Below, in pieces: positions 54,483-62,812 of a stretch of 64,000 nucleotides of DNA. Below the pieces are notes generated by a model, which saw only the letters and a program-made list of their open reading frames with translations, searched no databases and was not told where the DNA came from. The first letter of the stretch is position 1. Each line of letters starts with the position of its first letter. The position numbers and the translations under genes were made by a program. Origin of the DNA: Pseudanabaena sp. BC1403 (GTDB lineage Bacteria > Cyanobacteriota > Cyanobacteriia > Pseudanabaenales > Pseudanabaenaceae); contig NZ_PDDM01000023.1 in NCBI RefSeq assembly GCF_002914585.1, positions 1 to 64,000 of the forward strand, in the 5' to 3' direction.

Positions 54483-55679
54483 ATGAGTCCAATTTATATT
54501 CCACGTCGCAAGTTTATCCGAGGCGCGATCGCAACAGCAGCCTTTGGAGCCACCTCTCAACTTTGGGTCGGCTGTACTGAGCAGGCTCCCCCGAACACTG
54601 CTACTACAAGTTCTCCAGGTACAACAGGTTCACCTACTGCTGCCTTGCTGAATATTGGTTTTATCTATGTTGGACCAAAAGATGACTTTGGTTATAGTCA
54701 AGCTCACTTTGAGGGAGAAACTGCGATCGCTAAGCTTCCTGGGGTTAAGACATTCAGTGAAGCAAGTGTTGCGGAAACTGCTGTAGTCCAAGAAACCATG
54801 CTTGGAATGATCAACCAAAATGGTGTTACAGCTCTTTTCCCGACATCATTTGGCTACTTCGATCCGCACATTCTCAAATTAGCGCCAGCTAATCCCAAGG
54901 TGCAATTCTTCCATTGTGGCGGCTTGTACACGGAAGGCAAAACTCCTAATAATATCGGTAGTTACTACGGTTACATCGATGAGGCTCAATATGTTGCAGG
55001 TGTTGTTGCAGGGCTATCAACTAAGTCTGGCAAGTTAGGATTTGTAGCCGCCAAGCCAATTCCGCAGGTAGTTCGTAATATTAATAGCTACACCCTTGGT
55101 GCTCGTAGCGTTAATCCTAAAGCTACAGTTCAGGTCATCTTCACAGGCGATTGGTCAGTTCCAGTCAAAGAAGCTGAAGCCGCTAACAGCATGGTTGATC
55201 AGGGTGTAGATGTCTTAACCTGTCATGTAGACAGCCCAAAAGTTGTCATGGAGACCGCAGAGAAAAGAAAAGTATTCTGCACTGGCTATCATACTAACCA
55301 ATCATCACTTGCTCCGAATGGATATCTAACTGGTGCAGAATGGGATTGGAAGAATGTCTACACCAAGTACGTGGAACTGCTTAAAGCAGGTAAGACTCTT
55401 AGTGATGGAGGCATTCCTCATATTTTGCGCGGTGGTCTCAAGGAAGGATTCTGTAAAGTCTCACCTTTTGGAAGTGCTGTTAGTGCGGCAACTAAGAAGG
55501 AAGCTGAAAAGGTGATGGCTAAGTTTATGGATGGCAGCATGATTATTTATGCTGGTGAAATGAAGGATAACACTGGCAAAGTTGTTATTGCCAAGGGCAA
55601 GGAGTTCAAACAGACAGATCCCGATCTGGAAAAAATGGATTGGTTTGTTGAAGGTGTAATCGGAAACGTTAAAGGCTAA
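54483..55679 (+). CDS. BMP-family ABC transporter substrate-binding lipoprotein
   Basis: 398 residues. The N-terminus has a twin-arginine-like RRKFIRGAIATAAFG followed by a lipobox-like LWVGC, so it is probably an exported lipoprotein. The BMP/Med fold is shown by IGFIYVGPKDDFGYSQAHFE, FPTSFGYFDP, GGLYTEGKTPNNIGSYYGYIDEAQYVAGVVAGL, KLGFVAAKPIP and DVLTCHVDSPKVVMETAEKR. BMP proteins bind nucleosides or related compounds for ABC import. Two permease genes follow. A hairpin (55687-55727) between this gene and the first permease may raise its expression relative to them. Confidence 0.9.
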   Translation: MSPIYIPRRKFIRGAIATAAFGATSQLWVGCTEQAPPNTATTSSPGTTGSPTAALLNIGFIYVGPKDDFGYSQAHFEGETAIAKLPGVKTFSEASVAETAVVQETMLGMINQNGVTALFPTSFGYFDPHILKLAPANPKVQFFHCGGLYTEGKTPNNIGSYYGYIDEAQYVAGVVAGLSTKSGKLGFVAAKPIPQVVRNINSYTLGARSVNPKATVQVIFTGDWSVPVKEAEAANSMVDQGVDVLTCHVDSPKVVMETAEKRKVFCTGYHTNQSSLAPNGYLTGAEWDWKNVYTKYVELLKAGKTLSDGGIPHILRGGLKEGFCKVSPFGSAVSAATKKEAEKVMAKFMDGSMIIYAGEMKDNTGKVVIAKGKEFKQTDPDLEKMDWFVEGVIGNVKG

Positions 55680-55686
55680 ATTCAAT

Positions 55687-55727
55687 AAAAGAATTTAAAA
55701 CTTGCTTCGCAAGTTTTAAATTCTTTT
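55687..55727 (+). terminator. intra-operon hairpin (attenuator)
   Basis: 19-bp perfect arms with TTC loop and a following T-rich run, between the binding-protein and permease genes. Such placement usually gives excess binding protein over permease. Confidence 0.75.
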
Positions 55728-55759
55728 GTTTGTATATCATTCATTTGAGAATCAACTAT

Positions 55760-56848
55760 ATGAATATACGCGATCGCTGGCGTTCAACATCTGAAAATAT
55801 TCTGCTCCCCATCGGAGCTTTACTTGCCTCACTAGTTGTTTTTGGGATTTTTTGTGCTGTTCAGGGAAAAAATCCGATCGCAATTTATGGAACAATTTAT
55901 TCATCTGCGTTCGGCAGTAGCTTCTCTTGGCAAGGAACTTTAATCCGCGCGGCTCCATTAATGCTGACATCTCTCTGTACGGCTCTGCCAGCAATGTTAG
56001 GATTGACAATTATTGGCAATGAAGGAGCTTTAATAGTTGGAGGATTGGGCGCGATCGCTGTCGGTCTATCGATCGCTTCTTTACCCTCTTTGATCGTCCA
56101 GATTGGGATGGCGATGGGAGGAATTATCGCAGGTGGTCTATGGATCATGTTTGTAGGTGCGATTAAGTACTATCGCGGTGTTAATGAAACTATTAGTAGT
56201 TTGTTGATGAATTACATTGCGATCGCTGTGCTTAACACCTTAGTAGAAGGTCCAATGCGCGATCCTTCCACTTTGAACAAACCCTCTAGCTTTCCACTTT
56301 CAGCGATTAATATGCTGCAAAGTATTCCAAATACAAGAGTGCATTACGGTCTAATTTATGGACTAGTTGCCTGTGCGATCGCCTATTTCCTGATTCATCG
56401 CACCACTTTTGGATTTGCAGTACGCACCGTCGGTGGGAATATTCGCGCTGCTAAAATTGCAGGCTTACCAGTTGGAAAGCTGACATTAATTGTTAGTTTC
56501 CTAGGTGGCTCCTGCGCAGGCTTAGCGGGGATGGTAGAAGTTGCTGCTATTCATGGAAGTGCAAATGCTTCATTAATTTCTGGCTATGGCTACAGCGGCA
56601 TTTTAGTTGCTTTTATTGCTAGACAAAATCCTTTAGTTGCTGTACTTGTTGCCGTGCTAATGGGAGGTATTTTGGCAAGTGGAAGCGCTCTACAGAGATC
56701 CTTTGGATTACCAGACGCTACGGTTTTACTATTTCAAGGCATCGTATTCCTAGCTATTCTCTTTAGCGAATCTCTTTATGGTCGTTTGGACTTCTTTAAA
56801 GATAGAGAGCCTGAAGTTAAGATTGACGGATCTGCGACTGTTGCTTAG
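55760..56848 (+). CDS. ABC transporter permease, nucleoside/BMP type
   Basis: 362 residues from ATG 55760 (MNIRDRWRST); the frame opens at a TTG at 55730 that has no support. Roughly ten hydrophobic helices, with the BPD_transp_2 features TIIGNEGALIVGGLGAIAVG, NETISSLLMNYIAIAVLNTL, and FAVRTVGGNIRAAKIAGLPV (cytoplasmic coupling helix). Homologous to YufP/BmpB-type subunits of nucleoside importers. It pairs with the permease at 56911. No ATP-binding subunit is encoded in the cluster. Confidence 0.88.
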   Translation: MNIRDRWRSTSENILLPIGALLASLVVFGIFCAVQGKNPIAIYGTIYSSAFGSSFSWQGTLIRAAPLMLTSLCTALPAMLGLTIIGNEGALIVGGLGAIAVGLSIASLPSLIVQIGMAMGGIIAGGLWIMFVGAIKYYRGVNETISSLLMNYIAIAVLNTLVEGPMRDPSTLNKPSSFPLSAINMLQSIPNTRVHYGLIYGLVACAIAYFLIHRTTFGFAVRTVGGNIRAAKIAGLPVGKLTLIVSFLGGSCAGLAGMVEVAAIHGSANASLISGYGYSGILVAFIARQNPLVAVLVAVLMGGILASGSALQRSFGLPDATVLLFQGIVFLAILFSESLYGRLDFFKDREPEVKIDGSATVA

Positions 56849-56910
56849 CTAATTCACGCAATCTTTGTAGCAATACTAACTAATTAATTTTCTAAGAATT
56901 ACCAATTACC

Positions 56911-57843
56911 ATGGCAGATACATCTACAGCATTAGGTTGGATGAGTGTTCCCCTAGCGATCTTCGCAGGTACACTCAGAGGGAGCGCACCATTTCTATTT
57001 GTCAGTTTAGGTGAATGCCTTACCGAAAAAGCTGGCAAGATTAATCTTGGACTAGAAGGAACCTTGCTGACTGGGGCAATGACTGCTTATGCAGTTTCTT
57101 ACCTAACTAAATCGCCTTGGTTGGGAGTCTTTGCCGCTGGTTTAGCAGGTGCTGGTCTGGGGTTAATTCATGCATGGTTATCACAGCGACCTAAGGTAAG
57201 TGATGTTGCTGTAGGGATTGCGATGATTATTTTTGGTAGTGGAATTGCTTTCTTCTTTGGCAAAGCCTTTATTCAACCTAAAGCAATTCCACTACCTTTA
57301 TTTGAGTGGGGCAATTGGAGCAGTTTCCCACAAGTTCAAGCCGCTCTGAAAGTTAGCCCATTGTTGCTGATTGGCATTGCGATCGCACCATTAATGCAAT
57401 GGTTTTTTAGTTCGACTCGTTGGGGCTTATATGTACGTGCTGTAGGCGATAGCCCTAGTGCTGCTAGAGCAATGGGGATTTCGGTTGTCGGAGTGCGTAC
57501 CTGTGCGATCGTCGCAGGTAGTTTCCTTGCTGGGATCGGTGGTGCAAGCTTATCGCTGTATTACCCAGGGCTATGGGCCGAGAATATCTCTAGCGGTCAA
57601 GGTTTAATGGCTGTTGCCCTAGTAATCTTTGCAAGATGGCAGCCAATTCACTGTCTATGGGCAGCTTTGCTGTTTGGTGGTGCACAAGCGATCGGGCCAG
57701 CTTTACAGGCAGTTGGATTTGATTCTTACTATTACCTGTTCAATGCTGCACCCTACATCATGACTTTAATCATCACGATCGCAACCTGTTCACCACGAAG
57801 GACATTAACGGGTTCCCCAGGAGCCTTAGGTACTAACGAATGA
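56911..57843 (+). CDS. ABC transporter permease, nucleoside/BMP type, second subunit
   Basis: 310 residues with about eight hydrophobic helices. Motifs include FVSLGECLTEKAGKINLGLE (typical of YufQ/BmpC-type permeases) and GLYVRAVGDSPSAARAMGIS, the cytoplasmic loop that docks to the ATPase. It is 62 bases after the first permease and is followed by a hairpin terminator at its stop codon. It completes the membrane part of a heteromeric importer for nucleosides, purines or a related ligand. Confidence 0.9.
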   Translation: MADTSTALGWMSVPLAIFAGTLRGSAPFLFVSLGECLTEKAGKINLGLEGTLLTGAMTAYAVSYLTKSPWLGVFAAGLAGAGLGLIHAWLSQRPKVSDVAVGIAMIIFGSGIAFFFGKAFIQPKAIPLPLFEWGNWSSFPQVQAALKVSPLLLIGIAIAPLMQWFFSSTRWGLYVRAVGDSPSAARAMGISVVGVRTCAIVAGSFLAGIGGASLSLYYPGLWAENISSGQGLMAVALVIFARWQPIHCLWAALLFGGAQAIGPALQAVGFDSYYYLFNAAPYIMTLIITIATCSPRRTLTGSPGALGTNE

Positions 57844-57846
57844 GTA

Positions 57847-57883
57847 AAATTTAAAAGCCTTGCAAAGCAAGGCTTTTAAATTT
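57847..57883 (+). terminator. importer operon terminator
   Basis: 17-bp arms with AAA loop beginning three bases after the permease stop codon. Confidence 0.8.
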
Positions 57884-57917
57884 TTATACCAATTCTCGAA
57901 AGAGCGACTACTTTTTG

Positions 57918-58046
57918 AATTCTCATTATGAAAATAATTTTGGGGTTTGCTGCACCTTTGCCACAGTAAACCCCAAAATTGTTTTTGTTGAAAGTCTGCC
58001 TTTGGCAGACTTTCAACAAAAACAATTTTTATAATGAGAATTGCTG
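57918..58046. repeat. family-3 double-hairpin element
   Basis: 129 bases with termini AATTCTCATTAT and ATAATGAGAATT (the right end extends to GCTG as in 50663-50793). It has two internal hairpins, one imperfect around GGGGTTT...AAACCCC and one built on GTTGAAAGTCTGCC. It lies between the importer operon and the methyltransferase gene. Confidence 0.75.
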
Positions 58047-58115
58047 CTACAAGTATTTAGGCTGGCTATACTACAATAGATTTTCTGTGGCTGATATCTA
58101 AATGCTTTGTGGATT

Positions 58116-59384
58116 ATGGGAAATCAACGACCGATCGCTGTCGATTTGTTTGCGGGTGCGGGCGGCATGACGCTTGGATTTGAGCAGGCAGGATTTGATG
58201 TATTAGCTTCTGTAGAGATCGATCCAATTCATTGTGCCACCCATGAATATAATTTCCCAATGTGGTCAGCGATCTGCTCCAGCATTACAGAGATTTCAGG
58301 TTGTGATATTCGACAAAAATCAAAAATAGGCGATCGCGAAATTGATGTCGTTTTTGGTGGGCCACCATGCCAAGGATTTTCGTTGATGGGGAAACGAGCG
58401 TTTAGTGATCCGCGCAATGAGTTGATATCGCATTTTCGGCGCTTAGTGATCGAACTTAATCCCAAATATTTTGTAATGGAGAATGTGAAAGGATTAACAA
58501 TCGGCGATCAACAACATTTCATTGGTGAGGTGATCGAGAGCTTTGAGCAAAAAGGCTATAAAATGCTTAAGCCTTATCAAGTGCTCAATGCTTCTCATTT
58601 TGGGGTTCCTCAAAACCGTGAGCGGCTCTTTTTAATTGGTTGTCGCCAAGATTTAAATCTTCCCAATTACCCATCACCAATTACAAAGCCAGCTAAAATC
58701 AAACGTATCCCTAAAGAGCTTGCCAATTTACCTGATAGCCCAACCGTAAGAGATGCGATCGCAGATTTACCCGATGTTTCTCAATATCCTGAGCTGATGA
58801 AACGCGACTGGTGTGTAGCAAATTTCCCAGAGCCAAAAAGCAATTACAGTGAATATTTGCGAGGTCTGCGATCGGATTCTGCCGATTTATCCTATCCGCG
58901 TGATTGCGATCGCAGTTTGCTCACCTCCAGCATCCGCACTGTCCATAGCCAAGCTTGCATGGAGAGATTTAACAAAACTGCGAATGGAGAGCTTGAGAAG
59001 ATCAGTCATTTCTTGAAACTTGATCCCGATGGAATTTGTAATACTTTGAGGGCAGGAACTCCTAGTACTCGTGGTGCATTTACGGCTCCTCGCCCTATTC
59101 ATCCCTTTATGCCACGTTGTATTACTGTGCGAGAAGCCGCTAGATTGCATTCCTATCCTGATTGGTTTCGATTTCACAGTACCAAGTGGCATGGATTTAG
59201 ACAAATTGGCAACTCAGTCCCGCCTTTATTAGCAAGAGCTGTTGCCCTAAAGATTATGCAGTCATTAGAAACACAAATCTCAAAACCAGAGGAAGTTATT
59301 CAACTAACTGAGGATGGAGGGCTATATCTAAAAATGGTAAAAGCTGCCAATAGATACGGAGTAAGCTCTCATTTAAAACTTTAA
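58116..59384 (+). CDS. orphan DNA cytosine-5 methyltransferase
   Basis: 422 residues from ATG 58116; a TTG three codons earlier is not needed. All main m5C motifs are in order: I (VDLFAGAGGMTLGFEQAGFD), IV (GGPPCQGFSLMGKR, catalytic Cys85), VI (MENVKGL), VIII (PQNRERLFLIG), then a target-recognition region of about 100 residues, IX (REAARLHSYPDWF) and X (RQIGNSVPPLLARAVA). No restriction endonuclease is adjacent, so it is an orphan. Cyanobacterial orphans of this type can methylate CGATCG inside HIP1 (the Synechocystis M.Ssp6803I example); whether this one does is an inference. Confidence 0.93.
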   Translation: MGNQRPIAVDLFAGAGGMTLGFEQAGFDVLASVEIDPIHCATHEYNFPMWSAICSSITEISGCDIRQKSKIGDREIDVVFGGPPCQGFSLMGKRAFSDPRNELISHFRRLVIELNPKYFVMENVKGLTIGDQQHFIGEVIESFEQKGYKMLKPYQVLNASHFGVPQNRERLFLIGCRQDLNLPNYPSPITKPAKIKRIPKELANLPDSPTVRDAIADLPDVSQYPELMKRDWCVANFPEPKSNYSEYLRGLRSDSADLSYPRDCDRSLLTSSIRTVHSQACMERFNKTANGELEKISHFLKLDPDGICNTLRAGTPSTRGAFTAPRPIHPFMPRCITVREAARLHSYPDWFRFHSTKWHGFRQIGNSVPPLLARAVALKIMQSLETQISKPEEVIQLTEDGGLYLKMVKAANRYGVSSHLKL

Positions 59385-59436
59385 ATCCAAAAAGACAAAT
59401 CGTCCGCTACGCGGACGATTTGTCTTTTTGGATTTA
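59382..59436. terminator. bidirectional palindromic terminator with both stop codons at its ends
   Basis: Perfect 26-bp arms (59382-59407, 59411-59436) with TAC loop. The palindrome begins exactly with the methyltransferase stop TAA and ends exactly with the cysS stop on the other strand. Confidence 0.85.
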
Positions 59437-60876
59437 CTCCCTGATCCAGCGTGTAGTTCCATCTTTTTGATCGACTAGGGTAATCCCCAAAGTCTTAAGT
59501 TCATCCCGAATGCGATCGCCTTCCTGATAATTCTTCGCTTTCTTCGCTTCAATCCTTTTTTGAATTAGGGATTCTATTTCTGGATCACTAATGCTCTCTT
59601 CCTTGACTTTGCGATCGCGAATATCGGCAACAAAGCCCAAAACACTGACCATATAGCTCAATGTTTGCCAATCTTGATATAAAGCTTCAGAACCCGCAGC
59701 CGTTTTGCCAGCATGAGATAGAGAGTTTCTCTCAGCACGTAATTTTTTGGCTAATTCAAAAACATGGGACATCGCCACAGAAGTATTAAAATCATCATTC
59801 ATCGCTTCTTCAAAACAAGCGATCGCTTCACCCAAATCTTTTCTAGCAGGAATCTCTATATTTTCCCAACCTAACTTTGCCCCAAAATCCTCCGCAAACA
59901 GCATTCCATCGCGAATTGTTTCCCAGCCTTTCGTGGCGGCATTAATTGCTTCTTCCGTAAAGTCAATCGGTTGGCGATATTGTGCTTGTAGAATGAATAA
60001 ACGGATTGCCATTGGCTCGAAATGAGAAACCAGATCCCGAATAGTTGTGAAATTATTCAGCGATTTCGACATTTTCTCACCGTCAATATTCACAAAGCCA
60101 TTGTGCATCCAGTATTTAGCTAGCGGCTTTGCATAAGCAGCTTCTGACTGCGCGATTTCGTTCTCATGGTGCGGAAATTGTAAATCTATGCCACCTGCAT
60201 GAATATCAATGGTTTCACCTAAACGCGATCGCACCATTGCTGAGCATTCAATATGCCAACCAGGTCTTCCATTCCCCCAAGGCGATGACCAAAAAGGTTC
60301 ATTGGGTTTTGCGGATTTCCATAAAGCAAAGTCAAAGGGATAGCGCTTCTGTTCTTCCTGCTCATCAACTCGACCACTTGCCCCCGCTTGCATATCTTCG
60401 AGCTTGCGTCCTGAGAGCTTCCCATAGCTAGGAAATTTCTGCACTGCGTAATAAACATCGCCACCTGAGGCATAGGCATAGTCGCGATCAATCAACTGCT
60501 GAATTAGCTCAATAATTTCGGGAATTGTCTCTGTAGCGCGAGGATATTCATCAGCTTTGGCAATATTTAGCTTTGCCATATCCTCATCGTAGGCGGCGAT
60601 ATACTGCTCTGCGATCGCCTGCATTGTTGTATTGTTTTCCTGAGCCTTTTTTAAGATCTTGTCATCAATGTCCGTAATATTCTGAACATACTTAACTTGA
60701 TATTTTGTCGCCAAATAGCGCCGAATCATGTCCCAAATCACATAGGCTCTAGCATGACCTAAATGGCAGTAATTATAGACAGTTACACCACAAACATACA
60801 TTTTCACAATCCCCGCTTCGAGGGGAATAAAGTCTTCTTTGTGTCTGGTGAGTGTGTTGTAAATGCGAAGGGTCAT
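59434..60876 (-). CDS. cysS: cysteinyl-tRNA synthetase
   Basis: Class I synthetase of 480 residues, normal length. It starts MTLRIYNTLTRHKEDFIP. The zinc-site Cys is in MYVCGVTVYNYCH, the HIGH motif reads HLGHA, further zinc ligands lie in WHIECSAM and HHENE, and the KMSKS loop is intact (GEKMSKSLNNF). The C-terminal helical DALR-type domain ends near TLGITLVDQKDGTTRWIRE. Housekeeping gene; convergent with the methyltransferase. Its upstream region contains two palindromes (60916-60965, 60997-61037). Confidence 0.97.
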   Translation of the reverse strand: MTLRIYNTLTRHKEDFIPLEAGIVKMYVCGVTVYNYCHLGHARAYVIWDMIRRYLATKYQVKYVQNITDIDDKILKKAQENNTTMQAIAEQYIAAYDEDMAKLNIAKADEYPRATETIPEIIELIQQLIDRDYAYASGGDVYYAVQKFPSYGKLSGRKLEDMQAGASGRVDEQEEQKRYPFDFALWKSAKPNEPFWSSPWGNGRPGWHIECSAMVRSRLGETIDIHAGGIDLQFPHHENEIAQSEAAYAKPLAKYWMHNGFVNIDGEKMSKSLNNFTTIRDLVSHFEPMAIRLFILQAQYRQPIDFTEEAINAATKGWETIRDGMLFAEDFGAKLGWENIEIPARKDLGEAIACFEEAMNDDFNTSVAMSHVFELAKKLRAERNSLSHAGKTAAGSEALYQDWQTLSYMVSVLGFVADIRDRKVKEESISDPEIESLIQKRIEAKKAKNYQEGDRIRDELKTLGITLVDQKDGTTRWIRE

Positions 60877-60915
60877 GGATTTGAGTATTAAAGAGGCGCG
60901 AGGTAATTATACAGT

Positions 60916-60965
60916 AAAGCCATAGCGTAAGGGCAATTCATGAATTGCCCTTACGCTATGGCTTT
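60916..60965. repeat. 50-bp loopless perfect palindrome upstream of cysS
   Basis: Two 25-bp arms meeting with no spacer at 60940/60941 (centre ATTCATGAAT). It is 40 bases upstream of the cysS start, in the cysS leader or promoter, and not at the end of any gene. Confidence 0.8.
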
Positions 60966-60996
60966 GTCATGAAAAGAGGTGCAATATTTTTATTAA

Positions 60997-61037
60997 AAAA
61001 GATGAAATGTGGCGCAGCATAGCACATTTCATCTTTT
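60997..61037. repeat. imperfect hairpin in the cysS / small-gene divergent region
   Basis: 15-bp outer arms AAAAGATGAAATGTG and complement with an 11-base GC-containing centre. It lies between divergent cysS and the small membrane gene at 61118. Confidence 0.6.
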
Positions 61038-61117
61038 GGATTGCTTGTACTAACGAGACTAAGACAGCTTTATACTGAAATTTACATCACACTAACTGCA
61101 AAGAACTTTATTAATAA

Positions 61118-61447
61118 ATGCAAATTTCCACTCTGAAAATTCTGGCTCTATTTATCAATCTTCTAGGTATTCCTGCGCTTATTTTTTCAGGAAGATTTGC
61201 TTTGGAAACTCCTGTTGGGTTACTTTATGCATCAAGTGGGAGGGTAGCCTTCTGGGCGATCGCTACCTTGGGATTTTGTTTTGTTCTGCTACCTATTTTA
61301 CTTGTAGTAGCTGAAATATCTGGATGGCAAAATTTTAAACAACGGAAATATATTGATTCTATTGGTGCATATAAATGGGTACTTGTGGATCTTTTAATCA
61401 TGCTATTTCTTTCAGTTGCCATGAGTGCTGGTTGGGTTAAGGGATAA
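61118..61447 (+). CDS. small three-helix membrane protein, unknown
   Basis: 109 residues. Hydrophobic segments at about 5-24 (LKILALFINLLGIPALIFSG), 40-65 (VAFWAIATLGFCFVLLPILL) and 85-104 (YKWVLVDLLIMLFLSVAMSA), ending WVKG. No family recognised. Its last two codons and stop are mirrored exactly in the convergent WYL gene. Confidence 0.6.
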   Translation: MQISTLKILALFINLLGIPALIFSGRFALETPVGLLYASSGRVAFWAIATLGFCFVLLPILLVVAEISGWQNFKQRKYIDSIGAYKWVLVDLLIMLFLSVAMSAGWVKG

Positions 61448-61477
61448 TTGGTAAGCTCCACAGTACAATTATCCCTT
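61439..61477. terminator. short inverted repeat shared by two convergent gene ends
   Basis: 11-bp arms AAGGGATAATT (61439-61449) and AATTATCCCTT (61467-61477) with a 17-base spacer. Both genes end Lys-Gly-stop within the arms, and the stops (61445-61447, 61469-61471) are exact mirror images about 61458. Terminator strength is doubtful because the arms are AT-rich. Confidence 0.6.
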
Positions 61478-62629
61478 AAAATCATATAGAGATGCTAACT
61501 TCAGTGCTGAAGAGCGAAAGCGATCGCGTAAACTTTGTGGCTCAAGGACTTGAGCATTATGAACAAACTGATTTACCCAACGACAAAACTCATTTAGCGA
61601 TCGCTCTGGTAGCGTAACGATGTAATCGATATACTCAGGCTTTCCACGCCGATCAATCGATTGGGAAATATGTCTTTTCTCTCCCTCTTCGATAAAAGCA
61701 ATTACGGGTGCAAAAAAACGTACCTTGACTTGAATATATTCTAGAGTTCCTGTAATCTCTCTAACTTGCTCAGATGGTTCACCAAGAAACAAACCCCAAC
61801 CTTTTTTAAACAGATTCATTGCTACAGTTAAACTTGATTTTTGGAGATCGATTCCTCTGTGCTGATTAACGAATTGGATTTGGTCAGTAAAGCGATCGAT
61901 TCGTTCGATTTCTAAATGACCATTATCGACATATTCATAGAGCAAATACCAAGCGATATCGTGATAAATCAATTGCAATGGGAAGACTTGTAAATATCCA
62001 ATTTTCTGACTGTAGGGGTCGGCATATCGATAGATGGTGATTGCTTGTCCGATCGCGATCGCGTCTTCCACTTGATCTAAACAATTATAAAGATTTTGGC
62101 GATTTTTTTTGATATCCAGCATTTCGTCAAGATCGGTGTAGATGATTGCTCGATCTATTTGCGATCGCACGGGATAGAGATAGTCTGTGGATTCTAATAT
62201 TTGTTTGCCGCGCAGTTTCTTTTCGAGTTTTTGGTAAATACGGATTGCTTGGGGCGATCGTTGATATTTTGCCATTGAGTTGAGGGCATTGAGAGCTACT
62301 TGCAAGTCTTTAAAGGACATCACACCTGTTCCGAGGAAGTAGCCCCAACGATAAATACGTTGCTCTAAAATGCCATATTTGCGGAGTGTAACTAGGTCTT
62401 TGCGAAGAGTGGGGATGGAATACTTAGTTAATGGAATATTGTATTGTTGTGCTATTTCATAAACTTTTTCTTTGACGGCTTCTAGGGATTCGTGGGCAGA
62501 TTGGGAGTTATTGCCGATGCGATCTGGGCTGCCAATTCCAGGGTGATGAATGAAGGTGACGATGAGGAGCATGAGGCGATCAAAGGCTTGGTGATCGCTA
62601 TAGGAATGTAAGTTACTAGTCTTCGGCAT
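61469..62629 (-). CDS. WYL-domain transcriptional regulator next to a type III-B cas gene
   Basis: 386 residues. An N-terminal helical DNA-binding-like region (about 15-95, AHESLEAVKEKVYEIAQQYN and STLRKDLVTLRKYGILEQRI) is followed by a WYL domain (about 190-330, LQLIYHDIAWYLLYEYVDNG with the conserved W-Y-L, then FTDQIQ) and a C-terminal extension. It is divergent from cas10/cmr2, 183 bases away, the usual position for WYL regulators and TIGR03985-type proteins of cyanobacterial type III loci. WYL domains bind nucleic-acid ligands, so it may control the CRISPR operon. The specific TIGR assignment is from memory. Confidence 0.8.
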   Translation of the reverse strand: MPKTSNLHSYSDHQAFDRLMLLIVTFIHHPGIGSPDRIGNNSQSAHESLEAVKEKVYEIAQQYNIPLTKYSIPTLRKDLVTLRKYGILEQRIYRWGYFLGTGVMSFKDLQVALNALNSMAKYQRSPQAIRIYQKLEKKLRGKQILESTDYLYPVRSQIDRAIIYTDLDEMLDIKKNRQNLYNCLDQVEDAIAIGQAITIYRYADPYSQKIGYLQVFPLQLIYHDIAWYLLYEYVDNGHLEIERIDRFTDQIQFVNQHRGIDLQKSSLTVAMNLFKKGWGLFLGEPSEQVREITGTLEYIQVKVRFFAPVIAFIEEGEKRHISQSIDRRGKPEYIDYIVTLPERSLNEFCRWVNQFVHNAQVLEPQSLRDRFRSSALKLASLYDFKG

Positions 62630-62812
62630 AATGATATGTCAAGTAAATGACAATATTTATAGAAAATTATAATTTGCCATTAGTTTGTTTTTATTAAGAT
62701 ATTTTGAGCCATATATATAAATTATAAAAATATTCTCATAAATTAGCTATCGTGATAAATATCTGATAAATTGCTTTTGTAAATGTGCGTGAGAGGTAAG
62801 GCGATCGCAGTC

